Positions 24,445-45,079 of a stretch of DNA of 64,000 nucleotides are shown here, in pieces. A model generated the notes under the pieces. It did not search any database. It saw only the letters and a program-made list of their open reading frames with translations, and was not told the origin of the DNA. The stretch spans positions 147,527,433 through 147,591,432 of the forward strand of contig NC_081824.1 of the NCBI RefSeq assembly GCF_030867095.1. Reading direction: 5' to 3'. Both the position numbers and the translations under genes were made by a program. This stretch comes from Alligator mississippiensis (Eukaryota > Chordata > Crocodylia > Alligatoridae). Numbering within the stretch: position 1 is the stretch's first letter; each line of letters begins with the position of its first letter.

Positions 24445-24609
24445 GGCAGTGTTTGTGTCTCTAATTCAAGAAAAAACTGGCTCATAAGAATCCAAAATAT
24501 ACACTTCAGGCAGTGCACGCTTCTTATGTAGTAATTTAGTCCGTTCATTTAAATATATATAGAAAAGCAACTGACCATAGTGCAATGATAAAATTCATAA
24601 AAGGCAGTG
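24445..24609 (-). promoter_or_regulatory. Cluster of three miR-34/449 seed sites in DLL1 3' UTR
   Basis: CACTGCC occurs three times on the transcript strand within 165 nt. It pairs with bases 2-8 of miR-34 and miR-449 (GGCAGUG). Repression of DLL1 by these microRNAs is established in mammals and frogs. Site function here is inferred. Confidence 0.65.
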
Positions 24610-24837
24610 CAACAGTAATCCTTGAACACAGACCCTTGCCTAGTGTCCATCTTGTTTTTTTTTATTTTTTTGCAGTCACTTTGCTAACTTCAGTAGAGAA
24701 CCAGCTCAGCCTGAATTTAGTTTCTCAGCAGCAGTCAGTGAAGGAATCTATCTCCCATTCCTCTTTCAGCAGCATTCATTGGGGCATATCTCCTTTGAAA
24801 TTGTTTTGAACAACAACTTTGCCATATCACCTCTGGT

Positions 24838-33349
<8,512 letters not shown>

Positions 33350-34240
33350 GATGGGGGAGCTAAGGGGACTCTTCTTTTTTTTCTCACTCTCTCTTTCTCT
33401 CTTCTTCCTTGCTCCCTTCTTTTTCTTCCTTTCCAAGGGGGATAGGGGAAAGTCTCTCTCAAGTGGCGTGGGCAGAAGTCTCTGGACCCAGCCTGGCTGC
33501 AAGAGTTCGTGTGAAGGTTTTCTTCCTCTTCCCCGACTCTCTTCTTGTCTTGTGCTGCTGATGCTTTGAGGTGTACCCTTGGGAGGCCCCCCAAAGGAAG
33601 GAGAAGGTGGTGTTTGAAGCTAATAGTCTAAGCAGCAAGGTTTCCCCCTTCTCTTTATTTTCCAATCCACGATTTCTTTTCTTATTTTTTTAATCTTATT
33701 TTGTGTTCAGTTCAGTTTGGTTTTCTCGCCTAAAGCGTCTTCTTCCCTCACCAGGAGAGAGGCAAAAAAAAAAAAAAGAGAAAGAAATAAAATAAGCCAC
33801 TTAATTCCCAACAGAGGCAGAGAAAAAGGCTTCCCCAGGAAGATTAAAAATCAGCGATCTGGAAATCCCTGCGGACGAGGAGGCGGCGATAATTCCCGGT
33901 GCCTTCAGCCGAGGGGAGAGGCGGAGTGTGTGAACGTGTGTGTGTGCCGTGCAGCTCGCCCTGGGAGGTGTCAAGCAGCAGCGATTTGCAGATCACGTCG
34001 GACTCTTCTTGCAGAAAGCGAAGATCTGTCTCGCAGTGGCGGGGGTTTTTTGTTTGTTTTGTCTTTTGTTTTTGTTTTAAAGGAATCCAAGCCAAAAAAA
34101 AAAAAGAAAGGAAAAGAAAGAAAGTCAGATGGTGGCGAACCGAGCGCGCCCGTGTGTGCTCCCGGCGCTCGCCGCGTGCGTGCCGTGCGATCGTGGCCGG
34201 TGCTCGGTGTCTCTCCGAGTGTAAAGCGCTAAGGATCTGC
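33350..34240 (-). other. DLL1: DLL1 5' UTR
   Basis: Stretch between the inferred transcription start (about 30 bases below the TATA box) and the ATG. On the transcript it is purine rich just before the start codon (33369-33435) and carries several upstream ATGs; one at 33502 is in frame with DLL1. No intron is needed to connect it to exon 1, but I cannot rule one out. Confidence 0.6.
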
Positions 34241-34325
34241 CTCTCATCGGGAGCCTGCCTCCCTTATATCCCGCCGGCCGCCTGCATGGCTAATGAGATG
34301 CAAATGAGCAGCCCCCCAATCTGGC
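34241..34325 (-). promoter_or_regulatory. DLL1: DLL1 core promoter
   Basis: On the minus strand, in order toward the gene: an inverted CCAAT box (34316-34320), an octamer ATTTGCAT (34298-34305), then GATATAAGG, a TATA-type box (34263-34270). GC-rich sequence surrounds it. The octamer is a POU-factor site, fitting the neural expression of DLL1. The start site would fall near 34235-34240. Confidence 0.65.
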
Positions 34326-35040
34326 TAGAGCTGTCACAAAGGAGCCACTTTTCCAAACCCTCCTCTCAATGGATCGCCAAATGGTCAGTGAGCTGTAAAA
34401 TGTGCAATCCGCCTCCTCCTCCCTTGCCCCCTCCCCTCCGGCTCTCACAAAACGGGCTCATTTACATTCCTGCAAATGTGGTCACCTCAAGAATCCCCCT
34501 TCTGCTCCGGGGAGACGGCAACACCCCCTCTGCCACACAGGGACAGGGAGCGAGCCGCGCGCTCCGGGGTCTGCAACTCTGTGCAAAGCACCGCTCTGCC
34601 AGATACAGTGACTTGGGGACACACTACATTTCCTTTAGCTTTAAAGGGGGCGGAGGGGGGGTCGGCGTGACACACGGGAGAAATCTGATGCTTTCCAATT
34701 CACACTATCTTCCCCTTGATATAATCCGGATGATTAAAGCGGGAGGGGGGGATAGGCACCAATGTGTAGTAGCGAGCAGAGCTGGGACTTGGTGCTCTTT
34801 TCCGCTTCTTAAAACCACGCCGCGCTCAGGAGCGTGTTAAAGGCACGGAAATAATCCCGGTGGGGATCAAGTTTTTCCAAGTTGGAAAGATCGGAGGGAC
34901 CAGGAGACTTTCTGAATGAACACACCATGCTGGATCCCCTACAGACAGTCTCCTTGAGAGGAAGGCGAACTGGGAAAAGCCAAGCATTCAAGTCGGGAAG
35001 GTGGGGGGAGGGAGGGAGGGAAGGCGAGCCAATATTTCTG

Positions 35041-35087
35041 CTTTCTTTTCTTTCTTTCTTTCTTTCTTTTTTTTTTTTTTTTTTTTA
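35041..35087 (+). repeat. TTTC/T simple repeat
   Basis: CTTT repeats merging into a T tract, upstream of DLL1. Confidence 0.9.
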
Positions 35088-35249
35088 ATTTTCTCCTCTC
35101 CACGACTCAGTTGGGAACTGCGAGCAAAGCCCAGGCGGGTCCGATCTCCTCTATGATTATCATCCCCCTCTTCATCCGCATCTCTCCCCTTTTTTGCCCC
35201 CCCTTTTCCTCCTCCAGCTTAGTAAAAAAGTGAGTTTGGTGTGTGTCGC

Positions 35250-35420
35250 TCGCGTGGCTGTCATTAAGGCAGTTTGTTATTGTGTGAGGGCTGAATCAGT
35301 TGGCTCTTTGTGCTCTCAGCTGTATGGTAATGTAGACAGCACCTGCTCCCTGCACAATACCAGGGAGAGAAAGAGCTCCCCTCGGCGCACGCTACTGCTT
35401 CTACAACAATGTTCGCACAT
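35250..35420. promoter_or_regulatory. Candidate DLL1 neural enhancer with E-box/POU composite
   Basis: About 1.1 kb upstream of the TATA box. CAGCTG (35317-35322) is directly followed by TATGGTAAT (35323-35331), an E-box abutting a POU half-octamer. A second E-box CACCTG and SOX-like TTGTTATTGTG lie close by. A proneural bHLH plus Brn composite element is known in mammalian Dll1 control. Equating this site with it is my inference. Confidence 0.45.
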
Positions 35421-35499
35421 TTTTTTTTTAAGAAAACCCTTCCAGCATCCTCCCCCTAATAAAAAAAATCTTTACACCAACCGTCACCTTATTATTTTT

Positions 35500-37635
35500 T
35501 ACACATCCATCAGACACTGGAACTTTTGTTTTGATGCTAGTACCAAGGGAGAAGAGTTTAGCCGGGCGCTTATCACTGAGAAATTTCTTAATTATGGTTG
35601 GAAGAGGATGATCAAAAAGTTGGAAGGCAATTTTTGGCATCGAACTGGGAGCTGAGGGTTTGGGGGTTTCTTTTACCACTTTGTTTTGCGGTTTTGTTTT
35701 GTTTTTTGTGGGGGAGGCTTTTTAAACACCTAGATGGGCTCAGGCAGCTTCATTAGGATGCAAGGTGTAACTGTCTGTGTAAATGTCATTTTAATTGTAA
35801 CAGATCATTTCAGCACAGATTAAGCTTGTGTGCGAAGGAGAGGATTTAGCTACAATAACCTCACTGTAGGTATGCCATGCTAAAAGCCTTATTATGGCTA
35901 CTTTATTGGGTTGAAACGTGCATTTGCATGGCAAAATGTGACTTTCATTGAAGCAGATGTCTTGATCACAAATTATCTTACAATGCACTGAGGGGAAAAA
36001 ATTCTCAAACACTTCTTCAAGTAAAAAGCACTGGTTAATACTAATTAAAAGAAAATCACTAATGAATGCATTCAGCCTAGCCCATCCAGGACTGTAACTG
36101 TATGTACCCGCCAGGAGAAGATCCTGATTTTTCCCCTGCTGACACCAAAACCCCTCAAGCACCCGTGCCATTTAAACAGGGATCAAAATATCTGCAACCT
36201 TTCACCCTTTGACTCTCCTCTGTTTAAACATAACTTGGGCCAAATGTGTAATTTATCCGAGAGCTTTGGTGCACAGGAATGTTTGCTTAGAGAGACCTCT
36301 GGGACAATCACTTGAAAACCCCAAGATCTCAGCCCTCAGCTTTCCAGCAAAGTCCCTCTGAGTAAATGCAGGGTCTGGCCCATTGAGGAGGTCCATGCTT
36401 AAGGAGTTAAGAAAGAAATCCACCCAACCTCACCTCCTTCCTTCAACTCTGGGGATAAGTGAACCGAGCACGCTGCATCTAGATTTAACTGTAAATTACT
36501 CTTGCCACCTAGTGTCAACATCTTTTTGAATGGCTTGCCACTGCTCCTGAAAACTTTGCAACAGTGCTGCTGGCTAGGAGGTGTGGAATCGGTTCAAACT
36601 TGTGTGCCAGGCAAATGGGAGCACAAGGGGTGGTGATGGGGGTGCGGGATATCTTGAAATTTGGGGTCCACGGAGGTTAGAAGTGATCTATCAGCACGAC
36701 CCTTTTCATCTGGTGCAGAGAGAAAGTGGAATCATTGGCATCAGCGCTTAAAACACCAGGAAATAAAAAGTTACACGCGCAAGGGCTTAAACCTACAACG
36801 ACAACAAAAAATTGCCCTAAATCTTTAACAACCCCCCTTCGGTATCAAGTATTTGTTAAATTGACGCGGCACAGATTTCTCGATTACTGCTGCAAAGCGT
36901 AACTGAAAGGCGTCGTAAAATCCATCAGAATCCTGCCCAATGCACTTATTCTTTTCCAACTTAATTTATGCCACGCGATTCTGTATTGGGGAAATCAAGC
37001 AGAAAGCTCCTCTCTTTTTTTTCCTCCCCCCTCTGCTTTTTTTCTCTCCCCCCTCTCCCTCTCCCTTTCAGATGCTGGGCTAACGGGGAGACTGTTTAAC
37101 TTAAGTGTTTCTATAGGAGGCTGTTGTAGTTTAACTCCTGTCCACCAGTAGCTGGGACGAACAAAGGAGGGACTCGAGGTCTAACTATTCATCCTTTCTC
37201 TGCACTTTAATTTTCATTGATTTTGAAGACAAGGGGAGCCCTCAGGGATTCAAGCTGAAGGGGGATGACACGCCTTTAGACGCGATCAACCCCCTAGCCA
37301 GCCATCTGCTCCTAACCAAATGGCGTTTTTTCACTTGCAACTGCATGTCTCTATACTCCTCTCACACGTTCAGGCCCAGAGCCCCCCAAATGCACAGGCA
37401 GCTTAAGTTAAAGTATGTTAAGCAGCCTGGCAGTGGCATGGCCGCAGCAGCCCCTTGTCCTGCGAGCGCAGAGAGAGGCAATAAATCCTCACCTTCCTCA
37501 TTAGGAAAAGGCTGGAACCCTTTTTAACTAGTTTTTGATGTCTAAGCAAATGTACTGTACACAGTTAGGCTCATTAAGGACCAGGAGACAACGGAAGGGG
37601 CTAGAAGGAAGCCTACCCCTGCCAATTGCTATTAA
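35500..37635. other. DLL1-FAM120B intergenic, proximal part
   Basis: No gene or clear repeat. Upstream control elements of DLL1 may lie here, but I cannot point to one. Confidence 0.4.
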
Positions 37636-37639
37636 ACTT

Positions 37640-37893
37640 GCTATCGGCTAGGTTAGATATTTGTTTGGGTTAGCTATTAGGAAAAATTTTCTCACTAGGA
37701 GGGTAGTAAAACACTGGAACAGGTTACGCAGAGAGGAGGTGGGCTCTCCATCCTTGGAGGGTTTTAAGACACAGGTAGACAAAGCCTTGGCTGGGATGAT
37801 CTAGCTGGGGCTGGTCCTGCTTTGAGCAAGGGGTTGGACTAGATGACCTCCTGAGGTCCTTTCCAACCCTCATTTTCTATGATGTTATGATAA
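37640..37893 (+). mobile_element. CR1 LINE 3' end
   Basis: CR1 tail block: TTTTCTCACTAGGAGGGTAG, then GGTTGGACTAGATGACCTCC, ending TTCTATGATGTTATGA. Confidence 0.88.
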
Positions 37894-37899
37894 GAAAGG

Positions 37900-40380
37900 G
37901 GGAGCTGACACAACATTTCCATGGGGCCAGGAGATTCCTAGCTTCTCTCAAGCTGTCTGAATGAATTCATGCCATCCTGTAATGACAGACCCCCACTTCT
38001 CTAGCAAGAAGCACAACCCAGCAGCCTTGGGAGCCGATCTCTTGCCTTTCTAAACGCAGCAGATGATGGGTAAAGTCACTCCAAGGAGTGTCTATTAATT
38101 AGAGGGAGGACCACGCTCCAGTTTAGGCAGGGGGCTGCTTATTTACCAGCTGTAGGCTTGTCTATCTCAAGGGCTGGAGAGGCACCCGGAGCCCGGTGAC
38201 ACATGCCTACGTGCTGCTGGGTACGTGCAGCTGAGTGTGGGCAATAGCTGAGCCAGGCGAGTGTTACATTTGTAGGTAGGGGTGTGTGCGTGGAAGTTAC
38301 ACCTCCGCGGACCTGTTAATATACATTGACATGTTGCATAAAAGGATATGTATAAGGCACCTAGACTTAAAGCTTGGTTAGGACAGAGACAGCAGAACCT
38401 GAGATTGTACTCCTAGCTGTCCGGCCATGCTGAGAGGGTGTGATTGCAAAAAGTCACCCCCCTCCCCCCAATCATAAACCGCTGCAATCTGCTGGGGCCT
38501 GATGATATGATCAGGATCTTGACTGTGGGCACGTGTAGTTTTTTCTACTCTGGAACATCTCAACCTCTTACCTGGGGTGGGAAGAGATGCTTTCCCGGGG
38601 AGTGTTATGCAATGTAAGCCTTTGCTGTAACTCTGTCTCTTTTATTTTTGATAAAGACAGGATGGGGTGGGAAGTGGGGATGAAAGGGCCGGGTTACAAT
38701 GCATCAATTATGGGAGTAATATGCTGGCTGTATATATATATATATTTTTTCTTTTGGATATTCGCATGTGTTTTATGTGCGAGGGGATTAAGAAGTTTAG
38801 CATGTAGGTTTGTAGAAAGTTGCAAAGGCATGTGCTGATTAGAATAAGAAAGGGCAGTCGCGTGGCTCAGCTGGCACACAGAGAGGCCCAGATGATAGAT
38901 AAGCAGCTCGCTGGCTTCCCCCTCCCCCAGCCCCCTCTTCGTCTTCTCTCTCTCTTTTTTTTTTCAAATCGCAAATCATCTGCTCTAGCCCTATCCTAGC
39001 CCCTCATTTTCATAACAAAGCTTGGATGTTTACCTGTGATCCTAGAACCGACGGGGCATTCCTTTGTCTCCAGATCAGATTACTGCAGCCAGCTGCTCTT
39101 CAGCCCTCTCCCGTGCAAATCTGAAAGTCGCCCCTATATGTGTTTTACTGCTCGAACAGGAGGGGGAAACCGTCCTTTTGCCGTTGCTCGCCTGGTTTTG
39201 TTTGGGTTTGTTTATTTGGCTCGTTTCCGACCCGAGGCGGGCCATAGGGACCCGCTGGCAAGTTGATGCCTCTTCTTCATATGTTATTTTATTTTTTTTT
39301 CTTTTGGCGTGTGCTGCTGCTGTCCCCGCTTCGAAATGGAAAGGCTTGTATTAGGGGAATATTCTTGCAAAGGGCTGAGGTCAGTCGCGTGCCGATGTCT
39401 GCCAAGGGAACATCTGCCGGTTCCTTAGGGCAAATTTAGCAAATGTGATGGGCACAGGATTACACATACCTCCGGGCCAGAGCAGGAACAAAACCAAGCA
39501 CACACAATAAGGCACGACAATAGGCCAGCCCATCTCCCCCACCAACAGATTGCCATCGACCCCGGGGGAGGGTGGGGGGAGGCTGCTGTGACCTGCTCCC
39601 AGCAGCTTTCACACAGGCTGAACATAGCTGCGCATTCAGGCTCTGCTGGGGCCAAACTGCAGCGCTGCAGAACTGCCTCCGGCCACCTTCCCACAAGGAA
39701 AACCGCAGGGCATCTGAAGACGCCGGGGTGAATTCAAGTTGGGGCCACCTCAGATTCACCCAGGCTCTTCCTCCAACTGCATGCACCACACCATCGCAAA
39801 GAAAAGCGAAAAGGATCCACTGTCGACAAGAGAAAGGCACGATCACAAAGATCTGTTAGTCTCTCTCCACTCAGATCTCTTCCATTTGCTTTTGCCCTTA
39901 CCTATTTCTATGCCATTCCCTTTGGTGGTGGAGAAGAGGGCCTTCCCAGAGCCTTTGACACAATTTCAGAGTCGACTGTAATTGGGTTTTGTATAGTTGT
40001 GTCTGATTGAAGGTACATTATTTACAGAGCTACACATATTCTCTGCAAGGAAAGGGAATGTACCTCTGACATAGTTCTTTGGGTTTATGGATTTCCGTAA
40101 TAATCCTCCTTTACTATAGCAATGCTGGGCGATAATTTTGTTGAGAAGGAAAGGCAATTGACATTGGCTCAGTTTGGTCAATTACATGACTGTTTTTCAT
40201 TTGATTTCTTACTCCATCAAAGGCTGGAAACGATGTAAAAAGTTTCAATAGCACGTTTTCTAAGTCTGGTCACGCTTATCAATAGTGGCCCAAGCTGGGC
40301 AGCCCGAACTCAGGAAGTCAATCAGCATTTGACAAAGGGAAGACTCCAAGATTTAACCTGTCTCCTCTTTCAGGAGCATA
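37900..40380. other. Intergenic stretch
   Basis: Short AT dinucleotide tract near 38,732. No gene found; overlapping frames near 39.5 kb follow GC-rich composition. Confidence 0.4.
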
Positions 40381-40384
40381 TGAA

Positions 40385-40495
40385 AAGGTTGCCAAGGTTC
40401 TTCGAGTAGATGTGATATCTTGTATTAGACCAACTGAGTAGTTGGAAAGTTATTTGCAAGCTTTCAGGCGCAATCACCCTTCTTCAGGCATAGAA
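40385..40495 (-). repeat. Penelope-like repeat copy
   Basis: Minus strand: CTGAAGAAGGGTGATTGCGC, GAAAGCTTGC, then AACTACTCAGTTGGTCTAAT. Same subtype as the copy at 43380 but opposite orientation. Confidence 0.5.
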
Positions 40496-41047
40496 AGTCT
40501 CTGCTGTTCTGAGACTCCAAGGAATGAGAATATGAATATGAAAAGGTTAACATTCCTCATTTCCCCACCCCACAACACACACTCACTTTCTTTTCCATGA
40601 CTCTAAAAATACCACATCATCATTATTATTGTTGTTGTTGTTATTTTACTCCTTATCCCCTACCCACAAACTGCAAATCTTGGAAGAAAGCCAACATACT
40701 CTACCAGCACATACCAGCATCTCTCAAATGGCTTGTTTGGATCATGCAGTACAAGAAACAGAGGTTTAAAAGTGTCACTTACTGCAGCACTATTTTCCTT
40801 TGAATAAAATTACCAAAATAGTATCATTGATATTTTTCTCTCTTCCCCCTTAGCTCCAAATGTCTTTCTGAGTACAATCTTTATCTCATGAGTTCTGGTA
40901 GAAACACTTTCCCATTGGAATGTATCCTGCTCACCTCAGTCCTGAAAAATTTGAATTTACCTGAGTGGGGTTCTGCTTGAACATACCCAGCAAGATGATT
41001 TCTTTGCCACAGATTTGGGTGTAAAGACGTGGGATGTATTAAACTGA

Positions 41048-41237
41048 TGAGCCTGATCCCCTGACACAGGGAAGCCATCGGGGCTGAGATCAGGAGTTGC
41101 AAGAAAAAGCCTAGACAGTTTTGTTAGAATAAACCATTCGCCTTTTCTACTAAGCCAGTGATGCTATAGGAGTTTTGGATAAATGCGGAGAGCAAGATCC
41201 AGTTACTTCAGTCTATTCTGCCCACTTGACACATGAA
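41048..41237 (+). repeat. Direct repeat, copy 1 (unclassified)
   Basis: Shares GAGCCTGAT, AAAAAGCCTAGA, GATGCTATAGGAGTTTTG and GAGAGCAAGATCCAGTTACT with 45196-45382, at perhaps 80-85% similarity by eye. Confidence 0.7.
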
Positions 41238-41245
41238 GAAAATGA

Positions 41246-43290
41246 GGGAGGTTGTGGCAGCTTCTTAGTTTCAATATTTGTTAGGAATACATGACTTATT
41301 TATGGATTATGAATTTTCAATGGGTGGAACAAAATATTCCCCTTACAGTAGTCCCAATATTAGCAACAATGTCATCTGTGTTCTCTTGTTCTTTAAGAGA
41401 AAGAGAACCCCTCCTTGTTAGAAGGTTTAATTAATCACTGTCTTAAGCCTGAAGGTTTTAAACTTCAAATGATAGCTTCATACATCAGTACAGCACAGTT
41501 TAGCCTACACTAGACTTGGCTAGACTAGACTTGATTATAGCATACCACACCACACTACACCACGCTACCATATGAATAATGTCTTCTTCTATTATATGGC
41601 CTACTAATCAATTTTATTTTATTATTGTATGCTTTACACTGCCAGCACAAACCTGGAAACAATACACTTTTGTGGTTGTTTCTGCTCTGGGGTTTTTGTT
41701 TTGGTTTTACTTTGTGTTTTTATTTTGTTTTTGTTTTGGGGAGGTTGTTTGTTTTTTCCCTTCACTTGGTTCTGAGGTTTTCCAAATATCCTCCTGTTTT
41801 CATGACATTGTTTTTTAATTTTTTTCCACTTTTCTCTGTAGGTCTTATATTTACAAGGCAGGAAAAAGAAAGCAACCACTTTGCAGAAGGTGATTATGAA
41901 AAGAGGATGGGTTTGGATGGGGCGGATCCGTGCTTTTGGAATTGCTCTCCCCTTTTCTGTGAGCATCTGCCTGGAGAAGAACAGATGTGGGCACCTGCGG
42001 TGACAGGCCGCATATGTTCCATCCTATTCACAGGCATTCAGACGTGGCTACAATGGTAAGCCTTTGTGTATGCAGAGTCACTAAATATATTAATCTGTAC
42101 TCCCTAGAGCACTGCTCTGTTTAATTTTTCACTGGCAATAACATCTGATCTAATCCTTAAATCAGCTCCCCAAAGTCCCTCTTTTCCCCCCTGAAAATAT
42201 GTGAAGTTATTCAGGCTTCCACCTGTTGCCTCTCAGGCCCGAGTAGGCTATGCAAGCATCTTGTGAGCTAAGGGAGAGCATCCATGGTAGCATGCTGTTT
42301 GCACACACAAAGGGGGCTTTGGCATTTTTTTATCAAGATGATATTATGTCTGGTCTGCCACTAGGAAAGCACCAGGGTCAAAACAAGCAAAGAGCAGTTG
42401 TAAAATGTATGCAAGCATAGAGCAATAATTATTACCCCAAATCAGAGGACACCCCTATGCCATTGCAACAAGGCGCCTTTAAAGACAGCATCTAAAGTTC
42501 CCATGGCCTGCTTTGTTTATTAAACTCTAGTGGTTATTATAAACATTGGTCAATAGGCCAAGCAGCCAAAAGGTAACATAAATCTCAGATGTAAGACTTA
42601 GATTTTTTGAACAATTTTGTTGCATGACTCTTTTATCTTATCATCTCTTATTCTATTTTGATTTGTTTTCGACCACAATGAGTCCTTTAGTCCCATTGTA
42701 GCCAGCACAATGCACATGGACATCAGGCTGTGAATGAAGACAGAAGCAGTTTAAACAAACCAGGCTCTTTCTTTCCTCTCTGCCCATTGTAATATGAATG
42801 GGCCTTCTGCATTCTGCTGCTAGGAGACACTCCTTTTAAAGCCCAAGTCCAATAAATGGACATAGAAAAAGAGACCCCAATAAAAAAAAAAAACAACAAA
42901 AGTATTAAAAATGAGGGGATGTGGTTAAGCAAGCCCTTTTCACGTGGTCACATATCTCAGCCAGTCCAAACCCATCTCTTTAAAAAAAACCAAAAAAAAC
43001 AAATACATCTTCTTTTAAACATTTCCTTATCCCCCTTGTCCCACCCATGTAAAATGAGACTGCAAGGAAGAGTTGCTTGAAAACACAACACAGTCTTACA
43101 AGACAGATGCGCAGCTGAGAACATGATTATTCGGGTTACAGTGAGACCAATCAGCATGTGAGTGTGCGGTAGGGAGGAAGGTGGGGCTGTGGCGAGGAAA
43201 GTGGGGTTAGGGGATAGGATGGCACAGTAGGATGATAGAGAAATAGCAGCAGAGCCCAGGGCAGGTAATGTCCCCTGCTCATAGGGAGAC
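41246..43290. other. Intergenic stretch
   Basis: No gene or clear repeat recognised. Confidence 0.4.
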
Positions 43291-43299
43291 ATGCTGTAT

Positions 43300-43690
43300 A
43301 TATGTCATGGTAGATGGTGCATGTATGTATGTATGCACATGTATATATGTATGTATGGATATGTATGGATATGTACACAGCAGAGACTCCCTATGCCTGA
43401 AGAAAGAAGGGTGACTGCGCCCAAAAAGTTTGCCAAGAACTTCTTTCCAACTACTCAGTTGGTCTAATAAAAGATATCCCATCAACTCAAAGAACTGTGC
43501 CAGCCATATGCACGTGTGTATACGCATCTACATGTGCATATGCACATGTGTATGCACATGTATGTGCATGTGTGTCTGTATGCATGTATGTGCACATGCA
43601 TCCGTGCATATGTACATGCACGTGTGTGTACGTGTGTATGTGTACAGGTGTATGTGTGCATACACGTATATTCTGTATGTAGATGTCCGT
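43300..43690 (+). repeat. Alternating purine-pyrimidine tract (TGTA/TGCA-rich)
   Basis: Long degenerate GTATGTATGCACATG runs, interrupted by the Penelope-like copy at 43380-43490. It ends about 40 bp before the CpG island. Confidence 0.8.
43380..43490 (+). repeat. Penelope-like repeat copy
   Basis: GCCTGAAGAAAGAAGGGTGA, then CTCAGTTGGTCTAATAAAAG. The core is damaged (CCCAAAAAG in place of CCGAAAG). Confidence 0.5.
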
Positions 43691-43724
43691 GCGTGCATGT
43701 GGCGCCCCATTGCAAAGCCTCCCC

Positions 43725-44300
43725 ACGCGCCAGGAGCCGCCCACACCGCTCAGCGGGAGCGGAACCGAGCGCAGTGGGGGCGGGGCGGGACAGGGGCGGG
43801 GCTTCGGGGTGGGGGGTGGGGCTGAGCGCGTGGGAAGGGCCCCCTCAGTCGGCGCGGGAGGGGCCGCCCGCCGAGCACCTGGCCGGCGAGTCACGTGCTC
43901 CCTCCGAACGTTGTGCAGTCACTCCCAGCCACCGCCCAGCTCTCGGAGCAGCTGGGGGGAGAGCGCAGGCGCGGGTCGCTCTGTCCCGCCCTCCCCTGCT
44001 ACGACAGCGGAAGCGGAAGCGCTGCTTCGGCTTAGCGTGGGGTTGCCGACGTTATTAGGTAGGGCCCTTAGCTACTGAAAAACAGTGCGACCTCCCCGTT
44101 TCTCCCCTCCCCCCCGCTTACGAGGGGCTGAGCCTGGGCCCGGCAGTGCCTCGTGGTCGCGGCTGCTGCCCCTCTCTGGGCTCCGCTGTGGGGTCCGCCG
44201 GAAACCTCGCGGGTGTTTCCCTACCGCTGCTGGCACAGGGGGGTTGCCCTGGCTCTGGCAGAGCAGGGAGCAGTGGTCCCGAGGGGCAGCGAGGGAAGTT
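43725..44300 (+). promoter_or_regulatory. FAM120B: CpG-island promoter and non-coding exon 1 of FAM120B (inferred)
   Basis: CpG-rich block with no TATA box, several GC boxes (GGGGCGGGG), a CACGTG E-box (43892-43897) and tandem ETS-type GCGGAAGCGGAAGC (44007-44020). A GTAGGG donor at 44059 could end exon 1. No other gene lies between it and the FAM120B ATG on the plus strand. The start site and donor are inferred. Confidence 0.6.
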
Positions 44301-44344
44301 TAGGTAGGGTGTGAGGAGGAGCTGTCTTGTCTCTCTTAAACCAT

Positions 44345-44588
44345 AGGATTGACGTATGTATGTCGTTGGTATCTAGGTCCTAGGAATAACTCTAGCATGA
44401 GGAGGGTAGTGAAGCACTTGAACAGGTGACCCGGAGAGGTTGAGGACTCTCCATCCTTGGAGGTTTTTAAGGTCCGGCTCGACAAAGCCTTGGCTGGGAT
44501 GGCCAAGTTGGTGCTGGTCCTGCTTTGAACAAAGGGGTGGACTAGATGATCTCCTGAGGTCCCTTCCAACTCTGTTTTCTAGGATTCT
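44345..44588 (+). mobile_element. CR1 LINE 3' end
   Basis: CR1 tail block with CCATCCTTGGAGGTTTTTAA, GACTAGATGATCTCCTGAGG and terminal TTTTCTAGGATTCT. Confidence 0.88.
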
Positions 44589-44914
44589 CACTAACCATGC
44601 TGACACTGTGCACTGCCCCCTGGAGGTCTCTCAAAGTGCCCGGAAGTGGGGACAGCCGGTTTGAGACGTTGCCGCTTCACGCAATGGATGCACTAATGCT
44701 TTGTGTTGTGTAAGAGGGGGGCTGCCTGTCATTGAGATAAAGTCAGTTGTATTTTGCTACTGGGTTGCCACTGAGCCGCAGCCCTGGAGAGCTGTGCGCA
44801 GCTGTGTGTGGGCACGCGCAGCTTGGAGCAGCCCAACCTGAAAAAAGCAGATTCAGGCCGTACCCATTGGGCAGCTATACACCTGCAGCAAGGCTGCTCC
44901 GACATGCTGTAATT

Positions 44915-45079
44915 CAGGGGTGGGCAAAATGTGGGCCGGGTGCAGCCTGCCAGGCCATTCTGTCTGGCCTGTGGAGCCCCTAAAAAATGTATCTGCCCTG
45001 GGCTGCCTGTCATGCGGCCCTTGGTGGCTTGCCAAATCTCAGTAAGCGACCCTCCACACCAAGTAATTGCCTGCCCCTG
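44915..45079. mobile_element. Short hAT element, sister of the one at 10683
   Basis: Flanks CTGTAATT and CTGTAACT (7 of 8). Ends CAGGGGTGGGCAA and the complement of TTGCCTGCCCCTG. 165 bp. Confidence 0.8.

Larger units (their letters stand above)
24135..24837 (-). other. DLL1: DLL1 3' UTR
   Basis: AU-rich tail of exon 11. Distal poly(A) signal AATAAA at 24151-24156 (minus); a second AATAAA at 24661-24666 could serve as a proximal signal. Three CACTGCC heptamers, the miR-34/449 seed match, lie between the two signals at 24445-24451, 24509-24515 and 24603-24609. A Pumilio-like TGTATATA also occurs near 24250. The cleavage site is inferred, not seen. Confidence 0.75.
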
